From the NCBI GenBank assembly GCA_003220685.1, contig QHTE01000008.1, forward strand, positions 1 through 44,516: 44,516 nt of DNA, written 5' to 3'. Position numbers and translations under genes: made by a program. Positions 8,406-17,474 of the stretch are shown piece after piece. A model generated the notes under the pieces. The model did not search any database and was not told the origin of the DNA. It worked only from the letters and a program-made list of their open reading frames with translations. Position 1 is the stretch's first letter. Each line of letters begins with the position of its first letter. Origin of the DNA: Candidatus Rokuibacteriota bacterium. GTDB taxonomy: Bacteria > Methylomirabilota > Methylomirabilia > Rokubacteriales > CSP1-6.

Positions 8406-10082
8406 CTATCGATCCAGCCAGAAGGTGTCCACGCGACCGAGCTCCGAGAAGACGCGGGCTTCGCTGTTGTGGCCCTTGACGGTGGTCCGCCACATCGGCA
8501 GATGGTCGGTGAACCCGATGAGGTAGAGCGGCGCAGTCTGGTCCAGGAGCGCCATGCCTTGCGCGAAGAGCTTCTTGCGCTTGCCCTTGTCCGTCTCGCT
8601 GTTGACCTGCTTCAGCAGCCGGTCGAACTCCGGGTTCGAGTAGCGCGAAAAGTTGAGCGAGCCGCCCGTCTTCAAGCACATCTCCCAGCCCGGCCCGGGA
8701 TCCCCGATGGGCGAGCGGTACTCCGTCTGCACCATCATGTCGAACGTGCCCTTCTTCAGCTCCTCGATGAGGAGCGCACGCTCCATCACGCGGATCCTGG
8801 TCTCGATGCCGAGCGTGCGCTTGAGCTCGTCCTGGAAGGCCGGCGCCAGGATCTCGGCGTGGGGCGCGACCGAGGCCGACACGAAATCGACGTTCTTGAT
8901 ACCGTCGGCCAGGCCCGCGGCGGCCATCAGCTTCTTCGCCTCGGCGATGTCCGCGGTCTTGTCCACGCGATAGCCGGGAAGCGTCTCGAGCTCCTTCAGA
9001 GGCGTGGCGAACTCGCTGGCGTGGGTCATCCAGCGCGTGAGCATGATCGGCTCCTGGGTGCCGAACGCCTTGATGAGATTTTGCCGGCTCACGGCCAGGT
9101 TGATCGCGCGCCGCACGCGCGGATCGTTGAAGGGCTTGCGCTCGTTGTTGATGTGCACTTGATAGGAGTTGAACTCGCCCGGATAGCGCACGGTCCCGAC
9201 GATGTCCTTGCGCCGGAGCCCCTCCTGGTGCGTCTCGAGCGAGACGTTCGGCGAGTAGTCCGCCTGACCGGTGAGCACCGCCGTGCCCCGGTCCGTCCAC
9301 GCGGGGATGTGCAGCATCTCGAGGCCGTCGAGATACGGGATCTCCGGATCCCAGTAGCTCGGGTTCCGCACCATCACCCACTTCTCCGCGACCTTGCGCT
9401 CCTTGAACACGAAGGCGCCGGTGCCGGGCGCGATCACCTTCCTTAGATCTTGGTTGTTCTCGTCGAGCGCTTTCTTGGAGTAGATGATCATCGACGAGGG
9501 CGTGAAGAGCTCGAGGAAGTACGGCCGCGGCTCCTTGAGCGCGAAGCGCACGTTGAGGCGGTCGATCGCCTCGACCTTGTCCACCGCCGCGAACTGGTCC
9601 CTGTAGATGCTGGCCATGCCCGAGGGCGGAAAGATGATGCGCGAGAACGTGGCGACCACGTCGGCCGAGCTGAACGGGGTCCCGTCGTGGAACTTCACCC
9701 CGTCGCGCAGCTTGAAGGTGTACGTCTTGCCGTCCGACGAGATTTTCCAGCTCTCCGCGAGATCCGGGATGATCGTCTTGAGCCCGTCCGCGGGATTGAA
9801 GCGCACGAGGTTGTTGTACATCTGCCCGAGGACGAACCGGAATGCCCCTTGATGCACGTCGAAGTGCGCGACCTCCGCGGGCCCCGCCCACTTGAGCACA
9901 CCCCCGCGCTTGGGATTCGGCTCGGCCGCGCGCGCCCGGTCGGAGCGCACCGCCGCCCGAGCCGGTCTTGCGCGCTTCAGCGACCACGCCGTCAGCGCGA
10001 CGCCGGCGGTCGACCCCGCCGCCGTCTTGAGGAACCGCCTGCGATTCACCTTGCCGCTTCCGCCGTGACGGGGCTGGTCCAT
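8406..10082 (-). CDS. Peptide/nickel-type ABC substrate-binding protein (DppA/OppA family, SBP_bac_5) with Tat signal
   Basis: A 558-residue periplasmic binding protein. The N-terminus carries a twin-arginine motif (NRRRFLKTAAG, residues 13-23) followed by a weakly hydrophobic stretch ending near ARA/AV, so it is probably exported folded by Tat. Family landmarks include FKLRDGVKFHDGTPFSSADV, the LKEPRPYF region and FNDPRVRRAINLAVSRQNLI. An AAGGAGG precedes the ATG. It heads the operon with the two permeases, and no ATPase gene is present. About 32% sequence-level detail on ligand choice cannot be extracted by eye, so the cargo is left open between peptides, metal chelates and other amphiphilic solutes. 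Confidence 0.9.
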   Translation of the reverse strand: MDQPRHGGSGKVNRRRFLKTAAGSTAGVALTAWSLKRARPARAAVRSDRARAAEPNPKRGGVLKWAGPAEVAHFDVHQGAFRFVLGQMYNNLVRFNPADGLKTIIPDLAESWKISSDGKTYTFKLRDGVKFHDGTPFSSADVVATFSRIIFPPSGMASIYRDQFAAVDKVEAIDRLNVRFALKEPRPYFLELFTPSSMIIYSKKALDENNQDLRKVIAPGTGAFVFKERKVAEKWVMVRNPSYWDPEIPYLDGLEMLHIPAWTDRGTAVLTGQADYSPNVSLETHQEGLRRKDIVGTVRYPGEFNSYQVHINNERKPFNDPRVRRAINLAVSRQNLIKAFGTQEPIMLTRWMTHASEFATPLKELETLPGYRVDKTADIAEAKKLMAAAGLADGIKNVDFVSASVAPHAEILAPAFQDELKRTLGIETRIRVMERALLIEELKKGTFDMMVQTEYRSPIGDPGPGWEMCLKTGGSLNFSRYSNPEFDRLLKQVNSETDKGKRKKLFAQGMALLDQTAPLYLIGFTDHLPMWRTTVKGHNSEARVFSELGRVDTFWLDR

Positions 10083-10336
10083 GGCGCGAGCCTCCTTGGG
10101 TTGGCGCGCGGCTACCGTACGCGGGTGGCGATGTCGTCGTCAACCAGTGCCTGCCGGGAAAACTGCGCGGCTTGCGACGAGCCCCGGCGCTTGGCGCTAC
10201 ACTCGATCGTCCGCCGACGACTTTCCATCCAGGGAGGCAGCCTTGATGCTACCGACGAGTCGACACGATGTCCGACGCGATCATTAACCCGTTGCTCCAG
10301 GCCAAGCCGCCCTCACACTGAGGGCCCGAAGATTGC

Positions 10337-10353
10337 GCCTCGCGGGGCGAGGC
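10337..10353 (+). promoter_or_regulatory. Short perfect hairpin just upstream of the YVTN gene
   Basis: GCCTCGC, GGG and GCGAGGC form a 7-bp stem with a 3-nt loop ending 7 nt before the GTG at 10361. No T-tract follows, so a classical terminator is unlikely. Upstream in the same 278-bp gap is an orphan Shine-Dalgarno (AGGGAGG) followed by TTG-ATG and only 13 codons, which looks like leftover translation-start DNA. A TACACT hexamer at 10198 lacks a well-spaced -35. Confidence 0.3.
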
Positions 10354-10360
10354 CACGGGC

Positions 10361-11473
10361 GTGTTCGTCTCGGGCACGGATTGGTTTCTCTCCTCTGAGG
10401 TCGATCGCCGGACGCTCCTGAAGGGCGTGAGCAGCGCGGTGCTCGGCCTGCTCGGTTCGGCGTGCAATGTATCGATGCCCGCCGGCACGGGCCACGCCGG
10501 GTCGAGTCCCGCGGAGCCGAGTGTGGCGGCCGCGGAGTCGGGCCCGGCGTCGGGCGTCTCTGAGAGCCAGGAAACCGTCTACGTCTTCAACGTCGGCTCG
10601 AAGGACGTCACCCTGATCGATGCCGCCAGCCGCCGGGTGCGCGAAACCCGGCCGCTGGGCGCGTCGGTGCGCTGGTTGTCCAACGAGCAGACGTACTGGG
10701 ACGGAAGACGGATCTGGACCTACGACTTTCCCCACGACCAGGTCCAGGCCATCGCCATCGACCCCAGGCAAGTGGCGGTCACCAGGACGATCGCCGGCCT
10801 CGGCAAGGGTCCGGGGCACAGTCTGGTGGTGCTACCCGACAAGAAGAAGGCCGCGATCAACGTGGCGGGCGACGACCTCATCGCCTTCGTCGATCTGGAG
10901 GCCGGCCAGGTCGATTCCACGCTCAAGACCGGCGCCTTCCCGTGAGATCTCCACCTCTCGCCGGACGGTCGGTTCGGCTATACACCGGAGCGCGAGGCGG
11001 ACACGGTCTCGAAGATCGACATGATCAGCCGCAAGCTCGTCAAGACCGTCTCCTTTCCCGCCCGCAGCAAGCCGCACATGCTGCGCGTGTCTCCCGATGG
11101 CAAGGAGGTGTGGGTGCAGACCGCCGAGGCGAACACCAACGTGGTGCTCGGCGCGGGCGACCTGTCGGTGCTCGCGACCGCGCCAACCGGGCGCTCGCCC
11201 GTGACGAACGCGTGGACGCGCGACCGGCGCTACTCGATCGTCACCAACAGCAAGGACACCATCGCCCAGGTCTTCGACGCGCGGACGTTCAAAGAGGTGA
11301 AGCGACTGACGATCGGTCAGGGTGGCACCAACATCGGGTTCAGCAAGGACGGCAAGACGGCGTTCATCGCCGTGACCGGAGCCGACACCGTGGCCGTCGT
11401 CGACGTGGAGAAGCTCGCGCTCGAGAGCCAGATCAAGGCGGGAAAGGAGCCGCAGGGGCTGATCGTCCGGTAG
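10361..11473 (+). pseudogene. YVTN-type beta-propeller protein interrupted by an in-frame TGA
   Basis: One reading frame encodes a secreted beta-propeller of about 370 residues, broken by a TGA at 10943-10945. Before it: a twin-arginine-like leader (DRRTLLKGVSSAVLGLLGSAC) with a possible lipobox at the Cys, then propeller blades (ETVYVFNVGSKDVTLID). After it the same frame continues at once with DLHLSPDGRFGY, then VSKIDMISRKLVKTV, PHMLRVSPDGKEVWVQ and AFIAVTGADTVAVVDVEKL. No frame change occurs, so this is a single nonsense change in a family of periplasmic surface-type repeats (40-residue, YVTN). A downstream ATG at 11021 could restart translation. The GTG start has no clear Shine-Dalgarno. 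The stop is 18 nt from the convergent LptFG stop. Confidence 0.7.
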
Positions 11474-11491
11474 TCGCGACCCACCGTCCGG

Positions 11492-13861
11492 TCAGGTGCG
11501 GGCGCGCAGCATGAGCGAGACGCCGATCCCCGCGAAGACGATGTTGGCGACCCAGGCGGCGATCAGCGGCGGCAGGAGATCCGCGCGCGCGAACGCGAGC
11601 GCGACGTAATGAACGACCAGGTAGCCTGCCATGATCGCCACGGCGAGCCCGATCCCGACGAGGCGTCCGCCGCGCGGTGACTGCAGCGAAAACGGGATGG
11701 CGACGAGCACCATGACCAGATTGACGAGCGGGAAGGAAAGCTTCGAGTAGAGCTCGACCAGATATTTCCGAACCTGGAACCCCGCCGCCTCGAGCCGCCG
11801 GATGTAGTCCTTGAGCTCCCGGAAGCTCATCGTGGAAACCTGCTTCTCGATCCGCAGGAAGTCCTCGATCTGCTCCTTCAGGTCCAGTGCAGTCGAGCCG
11901 AAGGGGATCGTCTGCACCGTCCCGTCGGCGCCGATTTCCCGGTAGGCGCCGTCGCTCAATTCCCAGCCCGAGCCGGTCCAGTGCGCGCGACGCGCGTCCA
12001 GCCGATCGACGAGGCGGAACTCCCGGTCCACCTCGAGGATGGTCACCCCGTACATGTCGTTCATACCCGGATGCAGCAGCTCGACGCGATAGAAGCGCGA
12101 GTCGCCGCTGCGCACCCAGAGGCGGTAGCGCGACTGGAGGTGACGTGGCATCTCGCCGCGAATCTTGACGCGGTCGATCTCGTCGCCGCGCTCGTTCAGG
12201 AGGGGCAGCGCGAGCTCCTGGAAGAGCCCGGCGCCGACGGCGACCGCGAGCCCGAGGCCCAGAATTGGAGCGCTCACCCGGTAGAGACTGACGCCCGCGG
12301 CCTTGAGGGCCGTCAGTTCGTGGTGGCGATTGAGGGTCAGGAACAGGAACAGCGTCGCCACGAGCATGACGATGGGCAGGCCCTCGTGCAGCGCCACCGG
12401 CACTCGGTAGGCGAAGTGCTCGAAGATGTACAGCACGGGTGGCTTCGAGCGGAGGTACCGGTTCAAGGTCTGGAGCAGGTCGATCACGATGAAGAGGGTC
12501 GCGGCCACCGCGAGTCCGATCCCCATGAACGCGAGGTACTCGCGGACGAGATACCGGTCGATGATGTGCGTCGAGTCGCGCGCCGCGCCGGACCTGTGCC
12601 GCCCGAGGCCCAGACGCCACGGACGGCGAGCCGACCCGATGCGCCCCAGGGCTTCGAGGGCGCGCCACACGCGCGGCATGGCCGGAGCTTTCCACTCCCG
12701 CGTCGTCGCGACCAGGAAGCCGAGGCCGATGGCGGTGAAGAGGATGTTCGGCGCCCAGATGGCGACCCACGGGGGAATTCGCGTGCCCAGCGCCGCGCTC
12801 TCGAGTGAGGTCATCACCAGATAGTAGGTCACCAGGATCGCCAGGCTGCCGACGAGCGCGACGCTCCGGCCGCCGCGGTGAGAGCGGACCGCGAGAGGAA
12901 ACGCGACGAGGCCGAAGACGAGCGCGGCCAGCGGAAGCGCGAATCGTTTGTGGCGCTCGACCTGGAACGGTGCCCGGCTGTGGGGATCGTCGCGGAACTC
13001 GGCGATCCGTTCGCCGAGCTGGCCGAGCGTCAGGTTCTTCTCGGGTTTCTCGATACGCGGGGCGGCCTTCAGCGGTGAGTCCACCGACAAGCTCAGATCG
13101 TAGATACGGAAGCGCGTATAGCGATAGCGGCCCGGGCTCGCGGCGCCCCCGGCGGTCCTCACGTCCTTCGTGGTGACGTCCTTCGGCGGATCGGCCGGCA
13201 TGACGTCGGCCTCGTTGACGGCGCCGTTCATCAAGCGCAGGGTGAGGCTCCGATTCACCTCATCGCTGATCAGACGGCCTTCGCGCGCCGTGATGATGCG
13301 TGTGAGCGTGGGGTCGCGCTCGTCGGAGACGAGCAGACCGCGCAGCGCGATCTGCGAGGCGCTCACGTCCTCCACATAGAGAATCACGTCGCCGAACATC
13401 CCGCTGAACACGCGCTCCTGCAGCCCGCTCACCGCGCGCGACTGGAGGATCCTGAACAGCTGGTGCTCGAACTCCCGGTTCGCCGCGGGATTCAGGACGA
13501 GGGTGAAGCCGGCGGTTGCCAGCGTGACGACCAGCGACGTGACGAGCACGGGGCGGAACAGGCGCCACACGCTGATCCCGGCGGCCTTGAAGGCCACGAC
13601 CTCGAGGTCGCCTGCCAGGCGACCGCCGGCGAGGAGCACCGCCACGAGCAGCGCCATCGGCAGCGTGTGAGACAGGAACGACGGGAGCATGAAGACGAGG
13701 AGCTCGACGACGAGCGAGAAGGGTACGCCCTTCGTGATGACCAGGTCGGTCAGGTGGTAGATCCGATCGATCAGCAGGAAGAACGTGAAGAGCGCGCAGC
13801 CGAACGCGAACGGCGACGCCAGCTCCCGCGCGAGGTACCGATCGAGAACGAGGATCCGCAC
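11492..13861 (-). CDS. lptFG: Single-chain LptF-LptG fusion, LPS-export ABC permease
   Basis: A 789-residue protein containing two complete YjgP/YjgQ permeases in one frame. Half one (residues 1-390) and half two (about 433-789) each start with a DRYL(A/V)RE helix. Each has a coupling-helix motif with a conserved Glu, EVVAFKAAGISVWR (E87) and ELTALKAAGVSLYR (E515). Each carries a periplasmic jellyroll-like region and ends in three C-terminal membrane helices. A basic linker (391-432) joins them. In known systems LptF and LptG are separate, form the inner-membrane channel with the LptB ATPase, and extract LPS into the LptC-A-D bridge. The start is GTG, 12 nt after the glycosyltransferase stop, so it ends the sugar operon. 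No lptB, lptC or lptA is in the window. I see no internal stop or new start to suggest two proteins. Confidence 0.93.
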   Translation of the reverse strand: MRILVLDRYLARELASPFAFGCALFTFFLLIDRIYHLTDLVITKGVPFSLVVELLVFMLPSFLSHTLPMALLVAVLLAGGRLAGDLEVVAFKAAGISVWRLFRPVLVTSLVVTLATAGFTLVLNPAANREFEHQLFRILQSRAVSGLQERVFSGMFGDVILYVEDVSASQIALRGLLVSDERDPTLTRIITAREGRLISDEVNRSLTLRLMNGAVNEADVMPADPPKDVTTKDVRTAGGAASPGRYRYTRFRIYDLSLSVDSPLKAAPRIEKPEKNLTLGQLGERIAEFRDDPHSRAPFQVERHKRFALPLAALVFGLVAFPLAVRSHRGGRSVALVGSLAILVTYYLVMTSLESAALGTRIPPWVAIWAPNILFTAIGLGFLVATTREWKAPAMPRVWRALEALGRIGSARRPWRLGLGRHRSGAARDSTHIIDRYLVREYLAFMGIGLAVAATLFIVIDLLQTLNRYLRSKPPVLYIFEHFAYRVPVALHEGLPIVMLVATLFLFLTLNRHHELTALKAAGVSLYRVSAPILGLGLAVAVGAGLFQELALPLLNERGDEIDRVKIRGEMPRHLQSRYRLWVRSGDSRFYRVELLHPGMNDMYGVTILEVDREFRLVDRLDARRAHWTGSGWELSDGAYREIGADGTVQTIPFGSTALDLKEQIEDFLRIEKQVSTMSFRELKDYIRRLEAAGFQVRKYLVELYSKLSFPLVNLVMVLVAIPFSLQSPRGGRLVGIGLAVAIMAGYLVVHYVALAFARADLLPPLIAAWVANIVFAGIGVSLMLRART

Positions 13862-13873
13862 GGACTCGCCGGC

Positions 13874-14983
13874 CTACGGGCTCGCCACCTCGAGGAGGCG
13901 TCGATAGAGCTCTTCGGTCGCCTCGAGCTTGGCCCGCGTCGAGAACCTGGCCTCGACCAGTTTTCTCCCGGCGCGCGTCGTGGTCTCGGCGAGCACCGGG
14001 TCGTCCATCATGCGCCCCATCGCCGCGGCGAGCGCGGTCACGTCACGGGGTGGGAACAGGAGCCCGGTCTCCCCGTCGATCACGAGCTCGGGATTGCCCT
14101 CGAGGTCGCTCGCGATCACCGGCGTCTCGACGGCGAGGGCCTCGCGGAGCGCGCCGGTCAGACCCAGGCCCGCGTACGAGGCATCCACGCAACAGCCGCT
14201 GCCCGCGAGGATTTCGGGTATGTCGTCGCGGTAGCCGAGAACGAACACGCGATCCGCCACGCCCCGCATGGCGGCGCGCTCGTGGAAGACGCGGGGATCA
14301 CGGGCGCCGACCACGAGCAGACGTGCCAGGGGGCGTCGCGCGGCCGCGACCGCGAAGGCATCGATCGCGTCGTCGTTGCCCTTCCAGCTCCTCACGCCGA
14401 CCTGCGTGAAGAGAAAGACCTCCGGGTGGAGGCCGAGCTCACGCCGGATCCGGCCGCCATCCACCGTCGGGGTGAATCGGTCCGTGTCGGTCCCGGAGTA
14501 GATCACGTGAATCTTGTCCGCCCGGACACCGGAGGCGACGAGGCCGCCCTTGATCGACTCGCATACCGCGATGATCGCGGTGACCCGGCGCGTGGTGTAC
14601 CCGAGGCGATTGAACCGGTCGAGCGGGAAGCTCACGCCGCGGCTCAGGACCAGGACCGGGATTTTCACGAGGAGGCCCGCCAGCATCGCGAGCGTGCGCG
14701 CCTTACCCTTCTGAGCGTGGACGATCTGGATGCGATGACGCCTGAAAATCCGCGCGAGCGCGCTGGCGGAGGGGAGGTCGACCTCCGACGACATCGGCAG
14801 GGCGTAGTGGGCGATCCCGGCCCGCCGCAGTCTCGACGCCCACGCCTCGCTCGGCCGCGTCGCGACGATGACCTCGTGGCCTCGCCGCTGGAGTCCCTCC
14901 GCCAGGTCCCCCAGCTGGATCGCCGCGCCCGTGTAGTAGTCCGACTTGGGGTAAAGGTGGATGATGCGAAGGGGCTCGGCCAA
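13874..14983 (-). CDS. Family 4 glycosyltransferase
   Basis: A 369-residue GT-B fold enzyme. The N-terminal half carries the acceptor-side motif DYYTGAAIQLGDLAEGLQRRGHEV. The C-terminal half has the nucleotide-sugar-binding region GLTGALREALAVETPVIASD followed by EGNPELVIDGETGLLFPPRD, the usual GT4 E-x7-E area. No signal peptide or membrane helix is obvious, so it should act at the cytoplasmic face, probably adding a sugar to an LPS core or lipid-linked glycan. Translation probably starts at TTG, 2 nt after the DegT stop. It sits between the amino-sugar genes and LptFG. Donor and acceptor are unknown. Confidence 0.9.
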   Translation of the reverse strand: MAEPLRIIHLYPKSDYYTGAAIQLGDLAEGLQRRGHEVIVATRPSEAWASRLRRAGIAHYALPMSSEVDLPSASALARIFRRHRIQIVHAQKGKARTLAMLAGLLVKIPVLVLSRGVSFPLDRFNRLGYTTRRVTAIIAVCESIKGGLVASGVRADKIHVIYSGTDTDRFTPTVDGGRIRRELGLHPEVFLFTQVGVRSWKGNDDAIDAFAVAAARRPLARLLVVGARDPRVFHERAAMRGVADRVFVLGYRDDIPEILAGSGCCVDASYAGLGLTGALREALAVETPVIASDLEGNPELVIDGETGLLFPPRDVTALAAAMGRMMDDPVLAETTTRAGRKLVEARFSTRAKLEATEELYRRLLEVASP

Positions 14984-14985
14984 CG

Positions 14986-16116
14986 TCAGGCCCCGAAGAA
15001 CGCGCAGACGGCGGCGACCACTCGATCGATCTCCTCGTCGGTGTGGTCCGCCGACATCGGCAGGCTGAGGATCTCGTCGACCAGCCGCTCGGTCCGCGGA
15101 ACCGGCGGCGGCGCGAAGCGCTCGACGGCGGGCTGGCGATGGGTCGGGATCGGATAGTGCACGCCGGTCTGAATACCGCGCTCCCTGAGAAACGCGGCCA
15201 GCTCGGCGCGCCGTGGAGTCCGGACGACGAAGAGGTGGTAGACGTGGCGCGCCCGGTGGCGAGTCGGCGGCAACACGAGTGGCAGGTCGGCGAGTTCATG
15301 CGTGTAGCGAGCGGCGAGCGCGCGCCGTCGCTCGTTCATCGTGTCGAGTCGCCGGAGCAGCACGCGCAGCGCCGCGGCCTGCAGCTCGTTGAAGCGCAGG
15401 TTGAACCCGACCTCGGCGTGGACGTCCTTGTCGAGCCGGCCGTGGTCGCGGAGCCGGCGGCAGCGCGACGCGATCTCGTCGTCACCGGTGAGAATCGCGC
15501 CCCCGTCGCCCATGGCCGGAAGGTTCTTCGATGGGTAGAACGAAAAGGCCGCCGCGCGGCCGAAGCCGCCGACCCGGCGCCCGTCCCACTCGGCGCCCTG
15601 CGCCTGGGCGCAGTCCTCGAGGAGCCAGATACCGTGACGCGAGGCCAGGTCCCGGACTGCGGCGAGATCCACCGGCTGGCCGTAAAGGTGTACGGGGATG
15701 ATCCCGACGGTCCGCGGCGTCACCTTCGCCGTCGCGTCGGCGGGATCGATCGTGTAGAACACGTCGGCGTCGACGAACACGGGCTTCGCCCCGGCGAGAC
15801 AGACCGCCTCGACGGTCGGGAACGCGGTGTGTGACGGCACGAGGATCTCGTCACCCGCCTTCACGCCGAGCGCGCGTAACGTCAACCAGAGGGCGGCGGT
15901 CCCCGAGCTGGTCAGCAGCGCGTGCTTCACGCCGGTGTCCTGCGCCAGCTCGGCTTCGAGCCGGCAGCATTCCGGGCCCAGGATGTACTGCCGAGAATCC
16001 ATCGCGGCGAGCACGGCTCGTTTGAGCTCGTCGTCGACCGGCGGGCGCGACAGCGGAATGGGAATCGGGGCTGGCTCGGACACCGCGTGCGTGATGAAAC
16101 GGCCGGGCGCCGACAT
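14986..16116 (-). CDS. DegT/DnrJ/EryC1/StrS PLP aminotransferase, probably sugar 3-aminotransferase (WbpE/GnnB-like)
   Basis: A 376-residue fold-type I sugar aminotransferase. Key residues are visible: the PLP lysine K197 in FSFYPSKNLPAMGDGGA, D168 in LLEDCAQAQGA for the pyridine nitrogen, and the SSGTAALWLTLRALGV phosphate-binding stretch at 70-85. The start ATG overlaps the dehydrogenase stop as TGATG, so translation is coupled. The partner is a Gfo/Idh dehydrogenase, the pairing that oxidises C3 of a UDP-N-acetylhexosamine and then transaminates it with glutamate. That pair makes UDP-GlcNAc3N for lipid A (GnnA/GnnB) or 3-amino uronates for O-antigen (WbpB/WbpE). The specific product cannot be settled here. 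A longer open frame continues upstream but runs over the dehydrogenase gene and is not used. Confidence 0.9.
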   Translation of the reverse strand: MSAPGRFITHAVSEPAPIPIPLSRPPVDDELKRAVLAAMDSRQYILGPECCRLEAELAQDTGVKHALLTSSGTAALWLTLRALGVKAGDEILVPSHTAFPTVEAVCLAGAKPVFVDADVFYTIDPADATAKVTPRTVGIIPVHLYGQPVDLAAVRDLASRHGIWLLEDCAQAQGAEWDGRRVGGFGRAAAFSFYPSKNLPAMGDGGAILTGDDEIASRCRRLRDHGRLDKDVHAEVGFNLRFNELQAAALRVLLRRLDTMNERRRALAARYTHELADLPLVLPPTRHRARHVYHLFVVRTPRRAELAAFLRERGIQTGVHYPIPTHRQPAVERFAPPPVPRTERLVDEILSLPMSADHTDEEIDRVVAAVCAFFGA

Positions 16117-17078
16117 CAGAGTTCGACCGGGCGGCCGAGCTGCGCCGAGCGGGCGGCCGCCTCGACCACGGCGAGAGCGTGCACCCCATCGGAGGCGGGA
16201 ACGAGATTCGGCCCCCGACCGGCGCACGCGTCGAGGAATGCCTGGAGCTCGAGTCGGAGCGGCTCTTCCCGCCCGGTCGGAAGCTCCTCCTTCCCGGTCT
16301 CCACGGCCTCCCACGCTCCGCCGCGGTCGAGATGCTCGCCCAGGTGGAGAGTGACGACGGAGGCGCGGTAGTCCGCGGTGAGCGCGCCGCGCTCGCCGAC
16401 GATCACACAGTCCCGCCAGGTCCCAGGAGCGAAATAATTCGCTTCGATCACCGCTGGAATCTCCCCGTAGTGCACGACCGTCCATGACGCATCGTCCAGG
16501 CCGCGGCCCAGGTAGTCGCGCTGAAGCGCGCCGACCCGCGTCGCCTCGCGGGCGAACAGGTGCGCGAAGAGATCGACGTAGTGGATCGCGTCGGTCTGCG
16601 TGACGCCGACATCGGTGCGCGGCCGCTTGAAACCCGAGAACCGTCCCGTGGCGTAGCGGATGCGGCCGATGAGCCCACCCCCGAGGGCCTCGCGCAAGGC
16701 CGCGGTCACCGGGTGGAAGCGGAAGATGTGACCCACCTGAACGAGACGTCCGGCGGTCCGCGCCATCGCCTCCAGCGCGCGCCCGTCCTCGAGCGTGCGC
16801 GCGAGCGGCTTTTCGACGAAGCACGCGAGGCCGGCGGAAAGGCACTCACGCGCGACCGTCCAGTGCGTGTCGGCCGGGGTGACGATGTCCGCCGCCTCGA
16901 CGTACGGGAGCGCCGCGCGGTAGTCGAGGACCGCCCGGGCAGACTCCACGCCATTCCGGACGGCCCAGTCCAGGCGCGTCGGCGATACGTCCGCCACCCA
17001 GAGCGCGACTCCGAGCTGGCGGAGCACACGCACATGCTTTTCTCCCCAGCGGCCGAGGCCGATCAAAAGGACGTTCAA
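16116..17078 (-). CDS. Gfo/Idh/MocA-family NAD-dependent sugar dehydrogenase (WbpB/GnnA-like)
   Basis: A 320-residue oxidoreductase beginning with the Rossmann motif LLIGLGRWGEKH (residues 4-15). It carries the family catalytic motif EKP (FVEKPLA) and a GHIFRFHPV stretch typical of UDP-HexNAc 3-dehydrogenases. It would oxidise a nucleotide sugar at C3 to give the keto intermediate for the coupled aminotransferase. Translation starts at TTG with GGAGGT just upstream; no ATG fits. It is the first gene of a minus-strand operon continuing through aminotransferase, GT4 and LptFG. Assignment to GnnA versus WbpB type is by context only. Confidence 0.88.
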   Translation of the reverse strand: MNVLLIGLGRWGEKHVRVLRQLGVALWVADVSPTRLDWAVRNGVESARAVLDYRAALPYVEAADIVTPADTHWTVARECLSAGLACFVEKPLARTLEDGRALEAMARTAGRLVQVGHIFRFHPVTAALREALGGGLIGRIRYATGRFSGFKRPRTDVGVTQTDAIHYVDLFAHLFAREATRVGALQRDYLGRGLDDASWTVVHYGEIPAVIEANYFAPGTWRDCVIVGERGALTADYRASVVTLHLGEHLDRGGAWEAVETGKEELPTGREEPLRLELQAFLDACAGRGPNLVPASDGVHALAVVEAAARSAQLGRPVEL

Positions 17079-17171
17079 GTGACCTCCGTCGCGCTCGCGT
17101 CGACCGCCGCCGGCGTGACGACGGTCTTTCGGCGCGGCGCTAGCGACGACGCTTGGAGATCGAGCGGAATC

Positions 17172-17474
17172 TCAGACGAGGTGCGGCGGAGCGAGCGGTG
17201 GGGCGCGTGAATCGACGCTGTCGTAGACAGGCGCCGCGATGCCGGATCGGGTCGGAGCGGCGACGAACGGCGCGATCGGGAGAGAGTCGGGAAGATTCAG
17301 GTTGGCGCTGGCGACGACGGCCCGGATCGCCAGGATCGCGATGATGGCGTTGTCCTGGTCGTCGTCGTCCCAGAATCCAGAAAGCCACGTCGGATCGGGC
17401 GGGTCGGCGCTTGCCGTGACCCCGAGCGCGAAGGAGAGGAGCGCGGCCGCGAGAAGGACGAGCGCGCGAGCCAT
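17172..17474 (-). CDS. Small secreted protein, function unknown
   Basis: A 100-residue protein with a clear Sec signal (MARALVLLAAALLSFALGV, cleavage near SA/DP). The mature part begins DPPDPTWLSGFWDDDDQDNA, followed by a mildly hydrophobic segment (IIAILAIRAVVASANL) and a proline-rich tail. The acidic D-rich patch could bind a cation, but no known domain is recognised. The ATG has no Shine-Dalgarno; a TAAAGT hexamer lies 8 nt upstream. A longer open frame reaches further upstream, but its extra residues look non-coding. It lies downstream of nothing obvious and ends about 90 bp from the dehydrogenase start. Confidence 0.6.
   Translation of the reverse strand: MARALVLLAAALLSFALGVTASADPPDPTWLSGFWDDDDQDNAIIAILAIRAVVASANLNLPDSLPIAPFVAAPTRSGIAAPVYDSVDSRAPPLAPPHLV

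Noticed and set aside
7317..10143. Very long open frames on the strand opposite the Dpp-type genes
   Set aside because: High-GC shadow frames: Arg/Ala/His-rich, no domain, covering well-identified genes on the other strand. Similar shadows opposite 1518-3830 and 25203-27593 were left out for the same reason.
10172..10203. Possible promoter TTGCGA...TACACT ahead of the propeller gene
   Set aside because: The 20-nt spacing and weak -35 make it poor; reported only as a TACACT hexamer.
10268..10321. Short ORF starting MSDAIINPLLQAKPPSH
   Set aside because: No ribosome site and no recognised similarity; likely chance in the intergenic gap.
10943..10945. TGA as a selenocysteine codon in the propeller
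   Set aside because: No SECIS-like hairpin was evident directly downstream and propeller families do not use selenocysteine; nonsense change or error is simpler.
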